Source: Terriglobia bacterium
GTDB taxonomy: Bacteria > Acidobacteriota > Terriglobia > UBA7540
NCBI GenBank assembly: GCA_022866195.1
Contig: JALHUF010000522.1
Coordinates: forward strand, 1 to 14,779
Reading direction: 5' to 3'
DNA: 14,779 nt
Shown piece after piece: positions 5,459 through 13,125 of the stretch. Made by a program: the position numbers and the translations under genes. Within the stretch, counting starts at the first letter, position 1. The number at the start of each line of letters is the position of its first letter. The notes below the pieces were generated by a model. It was not told where the DNA came from. It did no database searches and saw nothing but the letters and a program-made list of their open reading frames with translations.

Positions 5459-7570
5459 ATGGCGACGACGACCCCGGTCCAGAAAGCTCCCAGGCTTTCT
5501 AGGGAGATGCTTGTCGGTGCCTACCGCACGATTTATCTCTCACGGCAAGTGGATGACAAAGAAATCCAACTCAAGCGGCAGAACCGCGCCTTTTTCCAGA
5601 TTAACGGCGTAGGACACGAAGCCATCGGCGTGGCGGCGGCGCTGCATCTGCGACCCGGCTACGACTGGTTCTATCCCTACTACCGCGACCGCGCGTTCTG
5701 CTTGCAGATTGGGATGACGCCGCTCGACATGTTGCTGGGCTCCGTGGGAGCAAAGGACGATCCCTGTTCCGGCGGGCGGCAGATGCCCTCGCATTGGTCG
5801 TCGAAGGCGCTGCACATCATTTCCCAGTCCAGCCCTACGGGAACGCAGATCCTGCAAGCGGTGGGCGCGGCGGACGCGAGCGTCTACTTCTCGGTGGTGC
5901 AGGAAGCCGCGGAGCTGGCCTCCGGGTTCCATGCGGATGAGTTGGTTTACGTTTCCATGGGCGACGGCGCCACCAGCGAAGGCGAGTTCTGGGAGTCGCT
6001 GAACTGGGCCTGCCTGCGCAAGTTGCCGGTGCTCTACATGGTGGAAGACAACGGGTACGCGATTTCCATGCCCGTGGACGCGCAGACCGCGGGCGGCAGC
6101 ATCTCGCGCCTGGTGCGGAGCTTCCCGGACCTGCTCACCCTGGAGTGCGACGGCACGGATTTCCTGGAGAGCTACGAGGCGGCCGGGAAGGCGGTCGAGT
6201 ACATCCGGCAGCGACGCGGTCCGGCGCTGGTCCACGCGCACGTCATTCGGCCTTACTCCCATTCGCTCTCGGATGATGAGCGCCTCTACAAGCCCGAGGA
6301 GATTCGCCGCCAGGAGGCGAAGCGGGATCCGGTGACGCGCCTGGCCAAGTACCTGTTGAGCGAGCATCTGGTGACGGAGAAGGAGCTGAAGGAATTGCAG
6401 GCGCGGGTGGGCGAGGAGGTGCGAGCGGCGGCCGACCAAGCGCTGGCCGCGGAGCCGCCTTCACCCGCCACAATCCTGGCTTTTATGCACTCGCCCACCG
6501 TGGACCCCACCTCCGACCAGTTTGACCACCCGCCCAAGTTTCGCGGCGAGCCGATAACCATGGTGGACCTCATCAACGCCTGCCTGCGCGATGAGATGGC
6601 GCGCGATCCGCGGGTGGTGGTCTTCGGCCAAGACGTCGCTGATTCCAGCCACGCCGATGACCTGGCCAAAGTCAAGGGCAAAGGCGGGGTCGTCAAGGTC
6701 ACGCACGGGTTGCAGCGCCAGTTCGGCAGCGCGCGCTGCTACAACGCCCCGCTGGCCGAAGCCAGCATCGTCGGCCGCGCCATCGGCATGGCTACCCGCG
6801 GCTTGAAGCCGGTGGTCGAGATTCAGTTCTTTGACTACATCTGGCCGGCCATGATGCAAATTCGCGACGAGCTCACCACCCTGCGCTGGCGATCCAACAA
6901 TACCTTCGCCTGCCCGTTGGTGATTCGCTCGCCCATCGGCGGGTATCTGGCGGGCGGCGCCATCTATCACAGCCAGTCCGGGGAAGGGATTTTCACTCAC
7001 TTGCCGGGCTTGCGCGTGGTGATGCCCGCCACGGCGCTCGACGCCAACGGCCTGTTGCGCACCGCCATCCGCTGCGACGACCACGTCCTCTTTCTTGAAC
7101 CGAAGCACCTCTATCGCCAGACGTACAACCGCAGCCCGTATCCGGGGCCCGATTACATGATTCCCTTCGGAAAGGCGAAGTTGGTCCGGGAAGGGACCGA
7201 CGTGAGCATCGTGACCTACGGGTCGCTGGTGGGGCGCGCCGGGCAGGCGGCGAAGACACTGGAGCAGGAAGGAATCCAGGCCGAAATCCTGGACCTGCGT
7301 TCGCTGCAACCCTACGACTGGGAATTGATTTCCGCCTCGGTGAAGAAGACCAATCGCGTGCTGGTGCTGCACGAGGACAATGTCTCCTGGGGCTACGGCG
7401 CGGAGATCGCCGCGCGCATCGCGGACGAGCTTTTCGAATTCCTCGACGCCCCGGTGCGCCGCCTGGCCGGCAAAGACGTTTACATCCCTTACCATCCCGT
7501 GCTCGAGGATGCTGTCCTCCCGCAACCCGCCGACATCGTGCAGGCGGTGAAAGAACTCGCGGCTTACTAA
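5459..7570 (+). CDS. 2-oxoacid dehydrogenase E1, fused alpha and beta subunits
   Basis: The 703-residue cytoplasmic enzyme joins the alpha subunit (about 1-345) and beta subunit (about 363-703) of a thiamine-diphosphate-dependent E1. It would decarboxylate a 2-oxoacid, most likely branched-chain, and acylate the lipoyl arm of an E2. Visible markers are [15 protein letters not shown], and the ThDP motif from [10 protein letters not shown] (168-170 for GDG) to EDNGYAIS (about 196-203). In the beta half they are [10 protein letters not shown] with a conserved Glu near 434, [17 protein letters not shown] with His near 504, and a transketolase C-terminal domain. ATG 5459 is preferred over TTG 5456; GAGG at 5451-5454 serves as ribosome-binding site. 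No E2 or E3 gene is nearby, so the exact substrate is unproven. Confidence 0.93.
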   Translation: MATTTPVQKAPRLSREMLVGAYRTIYLSRQVDDKEIQLKRQNRAFFQINGVGHEAIGVAAALHLRPGYDWFYPYYRDRAFCLQIGMTPLDMLLGSVGAKDDPCSGGRQMPSHWSSKALHIISQSSPTGTQILQAVGAADASVYFSVVQEAAELASGFHADELVYVSMGDGATSEGEFWESLNWACLRKLPVLYMVEDNGYAISMPVDAQTAGGSISRLVRSFPDLLTLECDGTDFLESYEAAGKAVEYIRQRRGPALVHAHVIRPYSHSLSDDERLYKPEEIRRQEAKRDPVTRLAKYLLSEHLVTEKELKELQARVGEEVRAAADQALAAEPPSPATILAFMHSPTVDPTSDQFDHPPKFRGEPITMVDLINACLRDEMARDPRVVVFGQDVADSSHADDLAKVKGKGGVVKVTHGLQRQFGSARCYNAPLAEASIVGRAIGMATRGLKPVVEIQFFDYIWPAMMQIRDELTTLRWRSNNTFACPLVIRSPIGGYLAGGAIYHSQSGEGIFTHLPGLRVVMPATALDANGLLRTAIRCDDHVLFLEPKHLYRQTYNRSPYPGPDYMIPFGKAKLVREGTDVSIVTYGSLVGRAGQAAKTLEQEGIQAEILDLRSLQPYDWELISASVKKTNRVLVLHEDNVSWGYGAEIAARIADELFEFLDAPVRRLAGKDVYIPYHPVLEDAVLPQPADIVQAVKELAAY

Positions 7571-7636
7571 GCGGCAGTCTTTCGTCCCGCGTCCCTTGTG
7601 TGTTGGGGATGAAAAGCGAAATTTGCGCGGGTGCGC

Positions 7637-9274
7637 TCAGGGCTGGCGTCCCGGCGAGAGCCGAGCGAGCGGAATGCTGACCGAGCCCAGCGCGCCCGAG
7701 GAAGCATCACGCGCCAGGACCCGCAGCAGCGTGGCGCCAGAGACGATCCCCAGACGTTCGGTCAGCACCACCGCCTGTCTTTCCCTGGCCACCCGATAGG
7801 TCTCCGGATTCAATTGCAGATTGACTACGTGGGAAACGCCTTTTAGGTTCCGGGCGTCGGCGCTGAGCTGGACCAGCATCAGGTCGAGCGTTCCCATCCA
7901 TTTGCCGTCTTGCTGCCGCAGCGCGAGGTCGCGCAGGTCGATCGCAAGCTCCAGCTCCAGCGCGTTGCCTGCGGGCAGGGCGCGAACCGTCAGCCCGAGG
8001 CGGCTGGCGTCGATGGGGCTCCACATGGCGGCGTCGAGCACAGCGCGGCGGTGCGCTTCATCGCCGGGCTCGTCCGGGAGCGCGAAGTAGCCGCGCCGAT
8101 GGCGTACCTGAAGTCCCGGGCGCTTCACGCGCACCTGGAGGGCGCGAAATTCTCCGTTCCATTTGCCGTGGCTCGGATAGTAGCCTAGAACGTAAGTCAC
8201 CCGCGCATCGTCCACGGCGCGGCGAAGGGCGCGGCGGATGTCGTTGCGGTGGTAGAAGGCGCGGCCGCCGGTGCGCTCGGCCAGCTCCAGCATGCTGCCC
8301 ACGTCGCCGTGGCTCGCGCCGGGCAGTTCGCGACTGATGCTCGCGCGCTCGGGACTGAATTCCGCGGGCGCCACCAGCCCCCGCGCGTCCACCGGGTAGA
8401 TGGCCACGTTGGCGTTGTTCAGCGCCCGCGCAGCGCGTTCGATCTCCACGCTGAAATTCCCTGGTTCAGGTTTCAGTTTCTCGCCCGTCGCGAGCGCCGG
8501 GCGGTTGAACCACGCCGGGAAGTTGCCCGCGACCCAAATCAGATTCTTGCGTCCCGGCAGCCGCTCCAGGTGGTTGACGATGGCGAGCAACGACCGGATG
8601 GTGCGCAGGGCGCGATCGGCGCGGTACCTTTCGGCCACGTTCCGGTTGACCTCACCCATCCAGGCGTCAAACTCGCCCCAGCCGGTTCCCGGCTCTTCGG
8701 CTTCAGACTCGAGGAGCGCGGGCGAGAGGCGCGCGCCTTCCCGCGCCAGCGCGGCAAGCAGCGAGCGAGGCTCACGGGTGAAGTCGTGCACCACGCGCAG
8801 CCCCTGACCCAGGGCGTAGAGCGCCACACAGTCCTGCGGCTGGAGCTGCTCCAGAAACTCGACAATCTGCTGCCGCGCGTAAGGCTGGTCGGCGAAACGC
8901 GTGTTCAAGCCATCGAGGAGGATGACGGTGGCGCTGGTAGGAGCGGCCGCGGTCTGCTCCAGCCGATTGGAGAATGTGTGGGGCGGTAGCGGCGAGGACG
9001 GCGCACGCGGCGCAGCGGCTGATTCTTTCGCGAAAACACTGATTGATTGCTCGCGGCCCGCGTCCAGCACGACGAAGTCGTCGCGGGTGAGGTCTGTTGC
9101 TGGTTCGCCTGCCCGGTCTTGCACGATGACGCTTACCTCCACCAGGCGCGTCGTCACGCGCAGGGTTGGCTCCGCCTGGGGTGGCGAGGGCGAAGGAGTC
9201 TCGGCGAAGGAAGACGCCACCAGGCTCGCCAGGCACAGCCACGCTGGGGATCGCCCCCAGAAGTTGCTCTGCAT
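7637..9274 (-). CDS. Secreted VWFA-related protein of the Acidobacteria type
   Basis: Starting at ATG 9274 the protein is 545 residues with a signal peptide (about 1-24, hydrophobic AWLCLASLVASSFA). Residues about 35-85 hold the segment common to this family, LRVTTRLVEVSVIVQDRAG and TRDDFVVLDAG. A von Willebrand A domain follows, beginning VILLDGLNTRFADQPYARQQ near 117; the metal site is D-x-x-N-T rather than the classical DxSxS. GGRAFYHRNDI, YVLGYYP and VRHRRGYFA near 310-385 complete the family pattern (TIGR03436-like). The C-terminal 150 residues are beta-rich. It is presumably exported and involved in adhesion or protein contacts. The gene converges on the E1 gene with a 66-bp gap and no clear terminator. 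The frame extends 21 codons upstream, but the signal peptide favours this start. Confidence 0.92.
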   Translation of the reverse strand: MQSNFWGRSPAWLCLASLVASSFAETPSPSPPQAEPTLRVTTRLVEVSVIVQDRAGEPATDLTRDDFVVLDAGREQSISVFAKESAAAPRAPSSPLPPHTFSNRLEQTAAAPTSATVILLDGLNTRFADQPYARQQIVEFLEQLQPQDCVALYALGQGLRVVHDFTREPRSLLAALAREGARLSPALLESEAEEPGTGWGEFDAWMGEVNRNVAERYRADRALRTIRSLLAIVNHLERLPGRKNLIWVAGNFPAWFNRPALATGEKLKPEPGNFSVEIERAARALNNANVAIYPVDARGLVAPAEFSPERASISRELPGASHGDVGSMLELAERTGGRAFYHRNDIRRALRRAVDDARVTYVLGYYPSHGKWNGEFRALQVRVKRPGLQVRHRRGYFALPDEPGDEAHRRAVLDAAMWSPIDASRLGLTVRALPAGNALELELAIDLRDLALRQQDGKWMGTLDLMLVQLSADARNLKGVSHVVNLQLNPETYRVARERQAVVLTERLGIVSGATLLRVLARDASSGALGSVSIPLARLSPGRQP

Positions 9275-9291
9275 GACGCTTTGAGGATACA

Positions 9292-9310
9292 CCTTCGCCG
9301 CAGGCGAAGG
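9292..9310 (-). other. Perfect hairpin in the VWFA gene leader
   Basis: CCTTCGCC (9292-9299) pairs with GGCGAAGG (9303-9310) over a 3-nt loop, 18 bp upstream of the ATG at 9274. It has no GTAG foot and could affect translation initiation. The remainder of the divergent gap 9311-9651 shows no gene, repeat family or convincing promoter that I recognise. Confidence 0.5.
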
Positions 9311-9651
9311 CGCATCGTGTCCGCCGCCGATTGCCACCTGCCCGACCTAATCCTTCTGAAAATGACCCGCGCCGGTCCGCTCCCTTCGGCCGTTTTACCC
9401 ACGGGGAGGAGAAGGCGTCAGCAGGCGAGCGGAAAATCCCGACGCCTGCAAGACCTTTTCCGCCCGCAGCCGTCTAATCAGACAACCCAGGACTGGTCAA
9501 GTAATCGAGCCAGGACGTGGGAAATGGGCGGGAAGCCCAGCGGAGGTCAAGGATGGCAAGCACGGGACAGAAGACGGTGGCAGGGAACTTTCCCGTCTCC
9601 AGCATCGTATATCCCAAGAGAGGAGCGTTCTATGGGGAAAGAGGAGGCGCC

Positions 9652-9921
9652 ATGCTACTCCACTTGAGCGACAACCCGAGAATCGACAACCTGCGGAACT
9701 ATCCGGCCGACGTCGTGGAGAAGCTCCGCGAGCTGTTGGTGGCCGGGGCGAAGGCTTACCCCGACCCTCGGCGCAAGGAGTTCTACGACGTCGAGAACGG
9801 CGCGCGGATGTTTTACATCCACCTCTCCCCCAGCGGCCGGGTGTGGCTGCTCGCTACTTGGCTTAAAGAGTGCCAGCAAGCCGCCGCCCACGACGCCGCC
9901 CTCGCCGCAGTCTGCCGCTAA
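9652..9921 (+). CDS. Small conserved hypothetical protein (89 residues)
   Basis: I start at ATG 9652 because GAGGAGG (9641-9647) lies 4 nt upstream. The frame opens earlier, at 9517, but that part has no sign of protein-like content. The product is soluble: LSDNPRIDNLRNYPADVVEKLRELL as an N-terminal helix region, then GAKAYPDPRRKEFYDVEN, MFYIHLSPSGRVWLLATW as paired strands, and an Ala-rich tail. I recall similar short proteins as recurrent in Acidobacteria genomes, without a known function. A short overlapping frame (ATG 9632 to TGA 9667, 11 codons) with its own upstream AGAGGAG could act as a leader but is probably fortuitous. Confidence 0.75.
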   Translation: MLLHLSDNPRIDNLRNYPADVVEKLRELLVAGAKAYPDPRRKEFYDVENGARMFYIHLSPSGRVWLLATWLKECQQAAAHDAALAAVCR

Positions 9922-9963
9922 GCAGGCGGCTTACCCATCCAGCGTCTTTAGCGAACACGTCAG

Positions 9964-10126
9964 GGCACGGATTTACCTGTCCCGATGTTCTCGATCGGGA
10001 TCCGTGCCAACGCGCACTCGCTTAGAGATGATTGCCGGGCTTCAGTCCCTGAGGCCCCAGGGCCTAAAGGCCGTGGAAGGGGGTCCCGCGTTACGGCGCG
10101 ACTGAAGTCGTGCCCTGACGCGCTAC
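9964..10126. repeat. Nested hairpin and GTAG-headed palindrome after the small conserved gene
   Basis: GGCACGGAT (9964-9972) pairs with ATCCGTGCC (10000-10008) and encloses a second stem CCCGAT/ATCGGG (9981-9986, 9994-9999). A minus-oriented element ends with CTAC at 10123-10126; its stem is GGCGCGACT (10095-10103) against AGTCGTGCC (10106-10114), with one mismatch. Between them is GGCCCCAGGGCC-type sequence. No gene is seen here. Confidence 0.6.
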
Positions 10127-10353
10127 GGCGGGAAATTCCGGCGGCGGGTAGGGGAGGGCCTTCATGGCCCTCCCGTTTCGATTGAAGTGCGGGAGCACCG
10201 TAAAGGTGCTCCCCTACAAGAATTCCACGGTGGGAAATTCATGCGGCCTGTAGGGGAGGGCCGGCGCCTGTCCCGACCTCGTCGGGGCGGCCCTCCCGCG
10301 GGAGCACCGCAAGGGTGCTCCCCTACCACAACATCACGGCGGAAAGTTCATGC
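10125..10353. repeat. Composite repeat of GTAGGGGAG palindromes in inverted pairs
   Basis: Three copies of an ACGGCGGGAAATTC-like motif (10125, 10227, 10336) punctuate two composite units. Each unit has a plus palindrome GTAG-GGGAGGGCC/GGCCCTCCC (from 10148 and from 10250) followed by a minus palindrome GGGAGCACC/GGTGCTCCC with CTAC foot (10214-10217 and near 10323-10326). The second plus palindrome carries a longer loop containing another hairpin. This is a tandem duplication of an inverted-pair element about 102-109 bp long. Confidence 0.75.
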
Positions 10354-10430
10354 GGCGCAGGAGGTCCTGGAAGCGCGGGTCGGAGCGCAGTTCGGACCGG
10401 CCGACTACTCCCCCGCCCGACCACCCCTTG

Positions 10431-10615
10431 CTCCCCTCCTGAACCAGGAGGGGAACCCGTCACCACCCCTTGCTCCCCTCCTAACCTAGGAGGGGAAACC
10501 GTTTGTACTCCCCCCCTAACCGAGGAGGGGAAACCGCTTGTACTCCCCCCCTAACCTAGGAGGGGAAACCACCTGTACTCCCCTCCTCTCCGAGGAGGGG
10601 GTCAGGGGGTGGTGA
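10431..10615 (+). repeat. Five-copy array of CTCCCCTCC/GGAGGGG hairpins
   Basis: Units begin at 10431, 10473, 10508, 10543 and 10578, giving periods of 42, 35, 35 and 35 bp. Each is a palindrome CCCCTCC-(4 to 6 nt)-GGAGGGG followed by a spacer such as AAACCGYTTGTA. The spacers are themselves repeated, so this is a tandem palindrome array and not a CRISPR. It directly abuts the kinase relic on its right. Confidence 0.8.
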
Positions 10616-10620
10616 GAGGC

Positions 10621-10794
10621 CAGCCGTTGTTTCAGCGTCTCGCCATCCAGCAACTCCATCGCAATAAACGGCTGGCCTTCGTACTCGTCAATGTCGTGAA
10701 TGGTGCAGATGCTGGGATGATTGAGCGCGGACGCCGCGCGGGCCTCGCGCTTGAAGCGTTCCAGGGCCACGGGGTCGATGCGTGCGCCCTCACC
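10621..10794 (-). pseudogene. Relic of a serine/threonine protein kinase gene
   Basis: The minus strand encodes 58 codons from the kinase N-lobe: [20 protein letters not shown], then [19 protein letters not shown] and [15 protein letters not shown]. These correspond to the alpha-C helix with its Glu, the following strands and the hinge of Pkn2-type bacterial kinases. The glycine loop and VALK lysine upstream and the HRD and DFG motifs downstream are missing. On the downstream side the frame runs straight into the hairpin array; on the upstream side into the palindrome GGTCCGCC/GGCGGACC (10797-10815). It is therefore a fragment left between repeat blocks and cannot be active. Confidence 0.75.
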
Positions 10795-10796
10795 CG

Positions 10797-10882
10797 GTCC
10801 GCCGCCGGCGGACCACCCTCTCCCGGCGGGAGAGGGCTGTAAACCTAAAAGCTCCTCCCCTCTCCCCGAGGGAGAGGGCTAC
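10797..10882 (-). repeat. CCCTCTCCC/GGGAGAGGG palindromes
   Basis: After GGTCCGCC/GGCGGACC (10797-10815) come two copies of CCCTCTCCC-loop-GGGAGAGGG (about 10817-10838 and 10858-10878). The second is followed by CTAC (10879-10882), the reverse of the GTAG foot; the first has CTGT instead. The following 10883-10989 shows nothing I recognise. Confidence 0.65.
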
Positions 10883-10989
10883 AAATCCGAAAACCTCTCC
10901 CCTCGCCCGGTCCACCCGATCGGTCCCGGCAAAGAGATCAGGCGCTGGGTGGGCGTGTGCGGAGGTTGCCAAAATCAGAGATGTATGGC

Positions 10990-11018
10990 TTTACTCCAGG
11001 GTGGACGAAGCTTATACT
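10990..11018 (+). promoter_or_regulatory. Sigma70-like promoter for the DUF5666-like gene
   Basis: TTTACT (10990-10995) and TATACT (11013-11018) are 17 nt apart. The transcript would start near 11025, with an 80-nt leader containing a perfect hairpin TTCGCGCC/GGCGCGAA (11072-11079, 11083-11090) shortly before the ribosome-binding site. Confidence 0.55.
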
Positions 11019-11106
11019 ACGCGCAGGCTGAACGAGCCCAGATAGCCTAGAGTATCACTACCATATTTCAGTTCGCGCCCGTGGCGCGAAGGTAAGGGAG
11101 GAAACC

Positions 11107-11439
11107 ATGAGGAAGGTGTTGGCCAGTGTGCTAATTGTACTGTTTGCGGTAATAGGACTTGCCGCGCAAGAGAAGGCGGCCGGCGAAAAGAAGAAGGAGG
11201 TTCGCTGGCATGGCACGATCATCCGGAGCGACAAGGAGGCATCGACGCTCACGGTCCGCCAGCGCGGCGGAACCATAGAACGGGTCGTTCTCTATTCCAG
11301 CTCGACGCAGTGGACCAAACTCAACAAACCGGCCGAGCCGAGCGAATTCAAGGACGGATCGCGAGTGATCTGTCTGGGCAACTACGAGGGCAACAATTTC
11401 GTGGCCACTCACATCGATCTTCGGGAACCGGCACGGTAA
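11107..11439 (+). CDS. Small secreted protein, DUF5666-like OB-fold
   Basis: The 110-residue product has a signal peptide of about 20 residues (basic MRK, hydrophobic VLASVLIVLFAVIGLAA). A lysine-rich linker and one beta domain follow: WHGTIIRSDKEASTLTVRQ, then VVLYSSSTQWTKL, the SEFKDGSRVICLG turn, and NNFVATHIDL as the final strand. The sequence GxI-x-TLTV, T-x-W, DGSRV and FVATHI order resembles the short periplasmic DUF5666/OB-like domains common in Acidobacteria. No enzyme residues are apparent. GGGAGG lies just upstream of the ATG. The role is unknown; periplasmic location is inferred. Confidence 0.75.
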   Translation: MRKVLASVLIVLFAVIGLAAQEKAAGEKKKEVRWHGTIIRSDKEASTLTVRQRGGTIERVVLYSSSTQWTKLNKPAEPSEFKDGSRVICLGNYEGNNFVATHIDLREPAR

Positions 11440-11615
11440 GCACGCTTCGCCTGAATCCGGGGTGTGCTGGCGCTATCCCGAGCCTGGGGCGGCGAGGATG
11501 CCGTTCTGAGTTTCCCGGGCCGCCCCGTTGGTGTTCCGCGCAAAGCTCGAAATGAAGTTCTGGCACGCCGTCTGACTGGGGAATATCGGGCGGGTGGAGG
11601 AGTCGTTGCCGCTCT

Positions 11616-11659
11616 GGGGGGAGATTTGTGCCAAGGACCCGGCCTTGCAGTCTCCCCCC
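11616..11659 (+). other. Nested hairpin between two secreted-protein genes
   Basis: GGGGGGAGA (11616-11624) pairs with TCTCCCCCC (11651-11659), and inside the loop CAAGG (11632-11636) pairs with CCTTG (11643-11647). No T-tract follows, so it is not a standard intrinsic terminator. A smaller TTCTCC/GGGAGAA-type palindrome follows near 11687-11699, just before the next ribosome-binding site. The rest of 11440-11615 shows nothing recognisable. Confidence 0.5.
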
Positions 11660-11719
11660 GGCAGAAGTAGAGTTTTCTCAACAAGGTTCTCCGGGAGAAT
11701 ACGCTGAAAGGAGAAAAAC

Positions 11720-12556
11720 ATGTTTTACCGCCGCGTTTCACGGGCATTCGCCCTAGCAGTGTGCCTTGCTGCTGCCTCAGGCGTCCTGGCAGAGGCGAAC
11801 ACGCAGAACCTGAGCAACGAACCGAACCTCACGGAGGAGCAAAAGATAGAGTTCTTGCTGCACGCCAAGGTCGTGGACAGCCATGAGCTCGGAGTAGGCA
11901 TCACTCACCCTTGGCGGTTGACGCTGAGCGACGGCACGCTGACACACGACGCTGCTTTTCAAAGTGTTGATGAACGCAAAACCGTCATGAAGTTAGCCGA
12001 CGGACGCACCGAATTTAACTTCCGCGACTCTTACGACTTCAACCTTGCCGCCCGCGAGCTGGCCAAGCTTCTCGGCCTGGACGACATGCTTCCGGTGACG
12101 GTGGAACGCAAATGGAAGGGTAATAGTGGCTCCCTGAGCTGGTGGGTTCCCTGGTGGAAGATGGAGCTCGATCGCAAGAAGGAGAAGCTCGAGCCGCCCG
12201 ACGCAGAGGCCTGGAACAGACAGATGTACAAGGTGCGAGTGTTTGACGAGCTCATCTATGATACCGACCCCACCCTGGGGAATGTTCTGATCACCCAGGA
12301 TTGGAAGATCTGGAGAATTGACTTCACCCGCGCCTTCCGGCAAAACCACGACCTGCGGACCCCCAAGGATTTGGTGCAGTGCGACCGGCAGCTGCTGGAG
12401 AAGCTACGTCAGTTGAGCTACGAGGAGGTTCTGGACAAGACGAAGCCGCACCTCAGCAAGTCGGAGGTCAAGGCGCTGATAGCGCGGCGGGAAAAGATTG
12501 TGGCCTATTTCGAGAAGCTCATCGCCCAGAAGGGCGAGGGGGCAGTGCTGTACTGA
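11720..12556 (+). CDS. Secreted protein with FAM20/HipA-like kinase-fold motifs
   Basis: The 278-residue protein has a signal peptide (about 1-24, RRVSRAFALAVCLAAASGVL) and then a domain resembling the atypical kinase fold of FAM20/HipA/PI4K-like proteins. Candidate N-lobe elements are TVMKL near 88-92 and NLAARELAKLLGLDDMLPVT near 108-127, where the family usually has Glu in the helix. VERKWKGNSGSLSWWVPW follows near 128-145. The C-lobe shows FDELIYDTDPTLGN, with D183 and N188 in the canonical D-x4-N spacing, and IDFTRAF with D201 in the DFG position. The C-terminal helices hold RREKIVAYFEKLI. It could phosphorylate a periplasmic or outer-membrane substrate; activity is inference. AAGGAG at 11708-11713, 6 nt before the ATG, fixes the start. 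Confidence 0.8.
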   Translation: MFYRRVSRAFALAVCLAAASGVLAEANTQNLSNEPNLTEEQKIEFLLHAKVVDSHELGVGITHPWRLTLSDGTLTHDAAFQSVDERKTVMKLADGRTEFNFRDSYDFNLAARELAKLLGLDDMLPVTVERKWKGNSGSLSWWVPWWKMELDRKKEKLEPPDAEAWNRQMYKVRVFDELIYDTDPTLGNVLITQDWKIWRIDFTRAFRQNHDLRTPKDLVQCDRQLLEKLRQLSYEEVLDKTKPHLSKSEVKALIARREKIVAYFEKLIAQKGEGAVLY

Positions 12557-12597
12557 TTAGGGCGGCCGTGCCTGCACCGCGGCGCGCCTGGCGGCAA

Positions 12598-13125
12598 TCA
12601 CTCCTCTTCTTCCGCCGCTCGGCCCAGGGACTTGAAGACCACGTGCCGTCTCTCGGCGACTTCCTCCCCGCTCTCAGGGTTGATCGTGATGATCTCCAGG
12701 TCGCCGACCAGGCGGAGGTAGTCCGGGTTCTGCTCCTGATGTCCTGAGCCGCGTTCGACTGCCCCGGCAAATCGGTAATATTTCTGGTGAATTTTCCCGG
12801 TTTTGAACTCTACGTGATCCTTCTTACGTGACCCGATGGTGATGGGGTAACTTAAGATGGCGTCGGACTCTTCCTCACCCTGAAGCACATCCACGTAGCC
12901 CTTCAGCTTTCCTTCTTCCTCGAGCAAGGCCAGAGTGTCCTCGGCCGTTAAGAAGTGATATCTGCCGGTGATGTCCTGAATTTCCCCGGCCTCCTGCGGC
13001 GCTCCCCGGATAGTGAGGGGAAAAAGCAGTAAGGGAAGCGCCAGCAGCGCGCACGCTCCCGGCCATAGCCGCGCTTGGTTGCCGCACGGAGAGGAAGAAA
13101 AGTAAGAGAGCCCCGAGGTTATCAA
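12598..13125 (-). CDS. Secreted hypothetical protein (175 residues)
   Basis: TTG 13125 is chosen as start because AGAAGG lies 5 nt upstream. The N-terminus has a hydrophobic stretch ACALLALPLLLFPLTIRG ending near residue 41, consistent with a long signal peptide or membrane anchor. The mature part is beta-rich: ITGRYHFLTAEDTLALLEEE, GKLKGYVDVL, DHVEFKTGKI, YYRFAGAVERGSG, YLRLVGDLEII, and an acidic tail ending in four Glu. The pattern of repeated short strands with GxVERG recalls small exported proteins I associate with Acidobacteria, perhaps lipocalin-like, but I cannot name a family. It converges on the kinase-like gene with a 41-bp gap. Confidence 0.75.
   Translation of the reverse strand: MITSGLSYFSSSPCGNQARLWPGACALLALPLLLFPLTIRGAPQEAGEIQDITGRYHFLTAEDTLALLEEEGKLKGYVDVLQGEEESDAILSYPITIGSRKKDHVEFKTGKIHQKYYRFAGAVERGSGHQEQNPDYLRLVGDLEIITINPESGEEVAERRHVVFKSLGRAAEEEE

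Noticed and set aside
6461-7525. 354-residue open frame antisense to the E1 beta region, and a 299-residue one at 5540-6439
   Set aside because: High GC keeps the opposite strand open; their His/Arg/Gly-rich translations resemble no protein, while the plus-strand frame has clear catalytic motifs throughout.
8249-8989. 246-residue plus-strand frame
   Set aside because: It lies opposite the VWFA gene and has shadow-like composition.
9517-9651. N-terminal extension of the small conserved protein
   Set aside because: It lacks a ribosome-binding site at the early start and has no protein-like pattern, whereas ATG 9652 follows GAGGAGG.
9632-9667. 11-codon frame overlapping the start of the small conserved gene
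   Set aside because: It is too short to support, and its apparent ribosome-binding site is part of a generally purine-rich stretch.
10431-10615. Possible CRISPR array
   Set aside because: The 35-bp periodic repeats have spacers that are themselves repeated, and no cas genes are present; it is a tandem palindrome array.
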